Below, piece by piece: positions 60,760 to 64,000 of a stretch of 64,000 nt of DNA. Below the pieces are notes generated by a model. It did not search any database and had not been told where the DNA came from. It saw nothing but the letters and a program-made list of their open reading frames with translations. The first letter of the stretch is position 1. Every line of letters begins with the position of its first letter. The position numbers and the translations under genes are program-made. Origin of the DNA: Ardenticatenaceae bacterium (GTDB taxonomy: Bacteria > Chloroflexota > Anaerolineae > Promineifilales > Promineifilaceae); assembly GCA_020634395.1 (NCBI GenBank), contig JACKBU010000016.1, positions 1 to 64,000 of the forward strand. Direction: 5' to 3'.

Positions 60760-62286
60760 TTAGTTCCTCGTCGCCAAATGCATAATTGTTTCTTGCGTCG
60801 CTTCTTCCGCCGGCAGTTCTCCCGTAATTCTGCCAGCCGACACCACATACACCCTATCGCTCATTCCCAGAATCTCCGGCAGTTCAGACGAAATCATGAT
60901 GATGCTCATGCCCTGCTCCACCAGCCTGTTCATGATCGTATAAATTTCATACTTCGCGCCCACGTCAATACCGCGTGTGGGCTCATCGAGAATCAAAATC
61001 TCCGGCTTCACGAACAGCCACTTTGCCAGAGACACTTTTTGTTGGTTGCCACCGCTCAGGTTCACCACGGTCTGCTCAATGCTGGGCGTCTTAATATTCA
61101 ACGTATTTTTATATTCGTTGGCTACTTTAATTTCCGCGTTGTTGTCTACCACGCCACGCCGGGCAATTTCCCGCAGATTTGCCAGCGTAATATTCTGTCG
61201 TACGTCCTGAATCAGAATAAGCCCATTGCGCTTTCTATCCTCAGAAACATAGGCTACACCCGCGCTAATCGCTTCTTCAGGATGGCTGAAAGTTCTCTTC
61301 TCTCCGTGTAAAAACAACTCCCCCTGAACATGGTATCGCTCTGGGTTGCCAAAAATGCTCAAAGCCAGTTCTGTGCGCCCCGATCCCATCAAACCAGAAA
61401 AGCCTACGATCTCGCCCTTTTTCACGGTAAAGTTATTATCCTCAAGGATGTTGCGTTCGCGTGCCGGATCGTAGGCGCTCCAACCCTTAACCTCTAACAC
61501 AACCTCATCAGAACGCTTGTGCTCTCTCTTGGGATAAATATTGTCAATTTCACGTCCTACCATGTGCTTGATCAGCACATTCTCGGATACTTCGCCCTTG
61601 TGGGCATCCAGCGTGCAAATCGTTTTCCCATCCCGCAAAACTGTTACTGAATCGGCAATGTCCATTACCTCTTTCAGTTTATGGGTGATCAACACACAGG
61701 TAACACCTTGGTCGCGCAAATCGCGCAGTAACAAGAAAAGATTATCTACATCTCTTTCGTTCAAAGCCGAAGTAGGCTCATCCAAAATCAACAGCTTGAC
61801 GTCTTTGCTTAAAGCTTTAGCAATTTCTACCAACTGCTGCTTGCCCACACCCAGCTCGCGCACTTTAGCCGCTGGGTTAACATCCAGCCGCACTTTCTTC
61901 AGCATTTCGCTGGCACGACGAATAGTCTCATTCCAATCTACCATCAGGCCGCTGCGAATCTCATGGCCGACGAAAATATTTTCGTAGACAGTCATATCTG
62001 GAACGAGGGCCAGTTCCTGGTAAATAATGCTGATGCCCACCTTTTCGCTGTCGCGGATTCCCCCGAATTTTTGTAGTTCACCATCAAGAATAATCTCGCC
62101 TGAATATTCGTTGTGTGGATAAACGCCGCTCAACACCTTCATCAGAGTGGACTTACCCGCGCCGTTTTCTCCCACCAGGCAGTGAACTTCCCCTCTTTTT
62201 ACCCGGAAACTAACGTTATCCAGGGCCTTTACGCCGGGGAATTCTTTTGTGATGTTTTTCATTTCCAATATGGGCGTCTCATTCAT
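60760..62286 (-). CDS. mmsA: Multiple sugar ABC transporter ATP-binding protein (GguA/MmsA-like)
   Basis: 508 residues, two fused ABC domains. Domain 1: GENGAGKST (about 38-46), LGVGKQQLVEIAKAL in place of the signature, and LLILDEPTSAL. Domain 2: GLMGSGRTEL (degenerate P-loop), LSGGNQQKVSLAKWL and ILILDEPTRGIDVGAKYEIY. One active and one degenerate site is normal for this family (MglA, XylG, GguA). Cytosolic, energises the sugar permease. Preceded by the 38-bp palindrome at 62319-62356. Confidence 0.93.
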   Translation of the reverse strand: MNETPILEMKNITKEFPGVKALDNVSFRVKRGEVHCLVGENGAGKSTLMKVLSGVYPHNEYSGEIILDGELQKFGGIRDSEKVGISIIYQELALVPDMTVYENIFVGHEIRSGLMVDWNETIRRASEMLKKVRLDVNPAAKVRELGVGKQQLVEIAKALSKDVKLLILDEPTSALNERDVDNLFLLLRDLRDQGVTCVLITHKLKEVMDIADSVTVLRDGKTICTLDAHKGEVSENVLIKHMVGREIDNIYPKREHKRSDEVVLEVKGWSAYDPARERNILEDNNFTVKKGEIVGFSGLMGSGRTELALSIFGNPERYHVQGELFLHGEKRTFSHPEEAISAGVAYVSEDRKRNGLILIQDVRQNITLANLREIARRGVVDNNAEIKVANEYKNTLNIKTPSIEQTVVNLSGGNQQKVSLAKWLFVKPEILILDEPTRGIDVGAKYEIYTIMNRLVEQGMSIIMISSELPEILGMSDRVYVVSAGRITGELPAEEATQETIMHLATRN

Positions 62287-62318
62287 AATCAGCTCCGGCC
62301 GTATTTATTACATTCTTA

Positions 62319-62356
62319 TTGTGAATGGCGGCGGCGCGCGCCGCCGCCATTCACAA
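62319..62356 (-). promoter_or_regulatory. 38-bp perfect palindrome between binding-protein and ATPase genes
   Basis: Arms of 19 bases meet with no spacer. The inner half is GTGAATGGCGGCGGCGC. Transcribed RNA would form a very stable GC-rich stem after the chvE stop (62381) and before mmsA (62286). There is no following T tract, so it more likely protects the abundant binding-protein message or slows read-through than acts as a full terminator. Confidence 0.75.
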
Positions 62357-62380
62357 ATTAACCAACACTACATGCTTATT

Positions 62381-63574
62381 TTACTGCAAACCGGTGAAAT
62401 CGCTGGCGTCGTAGTAGCCAGAATCGATCAGTTCAGCTTTGACGTTATCTTTGTCGACGGTGACGACCGGGGATTGAATAGCCGGTACATCGATAACACC
62501 GTTGTTGTAAGAACCTTGAGCATCGGGGGTGTTGCCCTCCAGCAAAGCAACGGCCGCGTTGATGGCATCGTTCACCAGCGTGCGCACGTCTTTGAAGACG
62601 GTCATGGACTGCTTGCCGTCGATGATGTACTGCACAGAGGCTTTCTCGGCATCCTGACCGGTGACGTAGTAGTTGCTCACGTCGCTGTCAGCCGCAAAAG
62701 CATCGGCGATAGCGCGCGCGGTGCCGTCGTTCGGCGCCAGAATGAAGACTTCGCCTTTGTCTTCGGCCGTCGCTACCGTCAGGTTGGCTTCGGCGAGGTT
62801 TTTGGCGGTGTTGAAGTCCCAGTTGGTGGTGATCTGGCCGATGATCTGGGCCATCTGGTCGCGGCTCAGGTCAGCGGTGTCTTGCAGAGCTACCGCTTCG
62901 CTGGAGTTCTTGATCACGAACGTGCCGTCGGCAATCTTCGGCTGCAGCACTTTCCAGGCGCCTTCAAAGAAAATGAACGCGTTGTTGTCCGAGGCCGCAC
63001 CAGCGTACAGATACAGCGGGTTGCCCGTGCCTTCTGCATGGTCTACCAGGTACTGCGCCTGCTGCGCACCCACGGCCAGGCTGTCGAACGTCACGTAGTA
63101 GTCCACCGCGTCGGTGTCACGAATCAGCCGGTCATAGGAAATGACTTTCACGCCTGCTTCGTGCGCCGCTTCAGCAGCTGCTGCTGCCGCTGAACCGTCT
63201 TGCGGGGTGATGATAATGACTTTCACGCCTTTGGTGATCAGGTCTTCGACGTTGGCTTTCTCTTTGGCGCTGTCACCCTGGCTGAACAAGATCTCGACGT
63301 CGTAGCCGGCCGCTGTCAGTGCTTCCTGGAATCGGGTTTCGTCCTGGACCCACCGCGGTTCGTCTTTCGTCGGCAGCACGATGCCTACTTTGCCGGCAAC
63401 AGCTTCGGCTTCCGGCTGGCTGCTGGTGGCTTCGGTGGGTTGAGCTGCTTCTTGAGACGAGGTTGTAGCAGCAGGTTCTTCTGTCGTTTGGGTGGCGCCT
63501 GAACCACAAGCTGCCAGAACGAGGGTGAGGGCAAGTATCAACAGTACAATAACGTACCAACTCTTTTTTAGCAT
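62381..63574 (-). CDS. chvE: Sugar-binding lipoprotein (ChvE-like) of the ABC importer
   Basis: 397 residues. Lipobox LAACG (about 19-23) then a Ser/Thr/Glu linker (about 25-60) and a type I periplasmic-binding fold. Features shared with ChvE: VGIVLPTKDEPRWVQDE, ITKGVKVIIITPQDG, VKVISYDRLIRDTDAVDYY (sugar-contact loop) and FDSLAVGAQQAQYL. ChvE binds several monosaccharides (arabinose, glucose, galactose and others). TTAAGGAG precedes the ATG. It is the first gene of the operon and lies 277 bases from a histidine kinase end that may control it. Confidence 0.92.
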   Translation of the reverse strand: MLKKSWYVIVLLILALTLVLAACGSGATQTTEEPAATTSSQEAAQPTEATSSQPEAEAVAGKVGIVLPTKDEPRWVQDETRFQEALTAAGYDVEILFSQGDSAKEKANVEDLITKGVKVIIITPQDGSAAAAAAEAAHEAGVKVISYDRLIRDTDAVDYYVTFDSLAVGAQQAQYLVDHAEGTGNPLYLYAGAASDNNAFIFFEGAWKVLQPKIADGTFVIKNSSEAVALQDTADLSRDQMAQIIGQITTNWDFNTAKNLAEANLTVATAEDKGEVFILAPNDGTARAIADAFAADSDVSNYYVTGQDAEKASVQYIIDGKQSMTVFKDVRTLVNDAINAAVALLEGNTPDAQGSYNNGVIDVPAIQSPVVTVDKDNVKAELIDSGYYDASDFTGLQ

Positions 63575-63851
63575 TTCATCTTCTCCTTAATGTTTTTCAA
63601 ACTGTAGTTGGAACATGCTTGACTTGAACAAAAACAAATTTCTGACCTGAGCACCTCCTTTCCTGGACTTGACGCAATTGAAGGATTGGAAATTGCGCCG
63701 TCTGTTATAGCCCGAAAGAAGGATGGCTAAGATTTGTGGAAATTAACAGAGATAGTGCCAATTCTTTTCGGGCAGATTGATTATCAATGATACCTTGATT
63801 GACACGGCCGTTTGTACCCCTGAAACCCCTAAGCCTGTTAGGGGAATTCCC
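63575..63851. other. chvE leader and promoter region
   Basis: About 280 bases. It contains a 13-bp dyad ATTGATTATCAAT (63776-63788) that may be an operator. A hairpin (CGCAATT 63673-63679 with 63691-63697) lies in the putative leader. A perfect ribosome-site complement AAAGGAGGTG on the minus strand (63652-63661) has no obvious following gene. One octamer copy is at 63805. Confidence 0.5.
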
Positions 63852-63855
63852 CTAA
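63826..63855. promoter_or_regulatory. Three CCCCTAA arms forming alternative hairpins
   Basis: CCCCTAA (63826-63832), TTAGGGG (63838-63844) and CCCCTAA (63849-63855) allow two mutually exclusive 7-bp hairpins. The second lies in a 20-bp perfect palindrome (63837-63856) that includes the stop codon of the histidine kinase gene. A switch, an operator or a terminator is possible. Confidence 0.45.
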
Positions 63856-64000
63856 CGTCCGGCGCCCAAAGAGGCCACCCCAGCCGGTTTGCGGCGCGAA
63901 TGTGGAATTTCCACCTGGATTTGCAAACCGCCGCCGGGTTGATTGCCCAAATCAATGCGTCCCCCCATCAAAGCCACTCGTTCGGTAACGCCCAACAGCC
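63852..64000 (-). CDS. Histidine kinase, 3' end only (partial)
   Basis: 48 codons and a TAG stop. The reading gives LLGVTERVALMGGRIDLGNQ, then PGGGLQIQVEIP, the end of the ATPase domain typical of NarL-type sensor kinases (G-L/M-x-E-R-V, G-G, P-G-G-G). Too short for the ORF-length limits usually used, but the protein pattern is clear. The remainder lies beyond the window. It may control the sugar importer that reads the same way. Confidence 0.7.
   Translation of the reverse strand, partial: LLGVTERVALMGGRIDLGNQPGGGLQIQVEIPHSRRKPAGVASLGAGR

Larger units (their letters stand above)
482..63812. repeat. Dispersed ACGGCCGT palindrome (highly iterated, about 170 copies)
   Basis: The 8-bp palindrome ACGGCCGT, most often as AACGGCCGTT, occurs throughout coding and non-coding DNA (first at 482, last at 63805 by manual scan). 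It is absent from 59549-63804 and scarce in 18792-20328, 32943-34570 and 47858-49133. Reminiscent of the cyanobacterial HIP1 palindrome, but with a different sequence. In frame it encodes TAV or xGR. Confidence 0.9.

Noticed and set aside
63743..63955. 70-residue open frame near the right end
   Set aside because: It is in a different frame from the clear histidine kinase C-terminus on the same strand and has no family resemblance.

Overview
The window looks like a stretch of a free-living, probably monoderm bacterium, most likely a Chloroflexota (Anaerolineae-like) genome. This rests on the overall gene content (WXG100/EssC secretion genes, PP2C/FHA/Ser-Thr kinase modules, a ChvE-GguAB-type sugar importer, Mrp antiporter, Thr/Pro-rich linkers in secreted proteins, no outer-membrane genes) and is inference. 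The DNA is saturated with an octamer palindrome, ACGGCCGT (usually AACGGCCGTT). A manual scan found about 170 copies in 64 kb, against about 2 expected by chance. In coding DNA it usually reads Thr-Ala-Val or Asn/Asp/His/Tyr-Gly-Arg.

Layout. 1-2 kb: a LiaF-like membrane protein and SufE. 2-17.5 kb: a long minus-strand cluster running from an EssC-like three-ATPase protein (17474) through a ubiquitin-like/FHA protein, a WXG100 protein, a membrane-FHA protein, a vWA-FHA protein, a PP2C phosphatase and two transmembrane Ser/Thr kinases to an M14-type peptidase lipoprotein. 17.7-25.6 kb: a divergent membrane pseudokinase, four more WXG100-like proteins, a truncated ISAzo13-like transposase, a second vWA-FHA protein, a CAP-LysM protein and an M23 peptidase. 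I read 2-25 kb as one type VII-like secretion and phosphosignalling island, with cell-envelope enzymes at its edges.

25.8-43 kb: housekeeping and accessory genes. These are asnA, a metallophosphoesterase, a holin-like protein, the complete mnh/mrp Na+/H+ antiporter operon (A and B fused), an SDR, a methyltransferase, a receiver-like/DUF309 fusion, a calcium-type P-ATPase, a PIG-L deacetylase, DUF4404, a TMEM175-like protein, and a Cas4-like nuclease whose two halves are separate membrane-anchored proteins. 43-49.5 kb: small metabolic and redox genes (second PIG-L deacetylase, VOC dioxygenase, FMN reductase, pirin, YceI, TetR, NAD(P)-binding protein, HAD phosphatase). The TetR-YceI divergent promoter carries two matching operator-like palindromes.

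49.6-59.5 kb: a GH39-like secreted protein, a sensor histidine kinase, a GNAT, a lipoprotein, a CAP-domain protein, a zinc MDR dehydrogenase and a membrane spermidine-synthase-like protein. 59.5-63.6 kb: a ChvE/GguA/GguB-type sugar ABC operon with a 38-bp palindrome between the binding-protein and ATPase genes. This operon is the longest stretch in the window without the octamer. The window ends inside a minus-strand histidine kinase gene that has only its 3' end here.

The most unusual items are the octamer itself, the secretion/kinase island (including a kinase fused to a catalytically dead M14 domain encoded next to an apparently active paralogue), and the split Cas4-like nuclease. I saw no rRNA, tRNA or CRISPR array.
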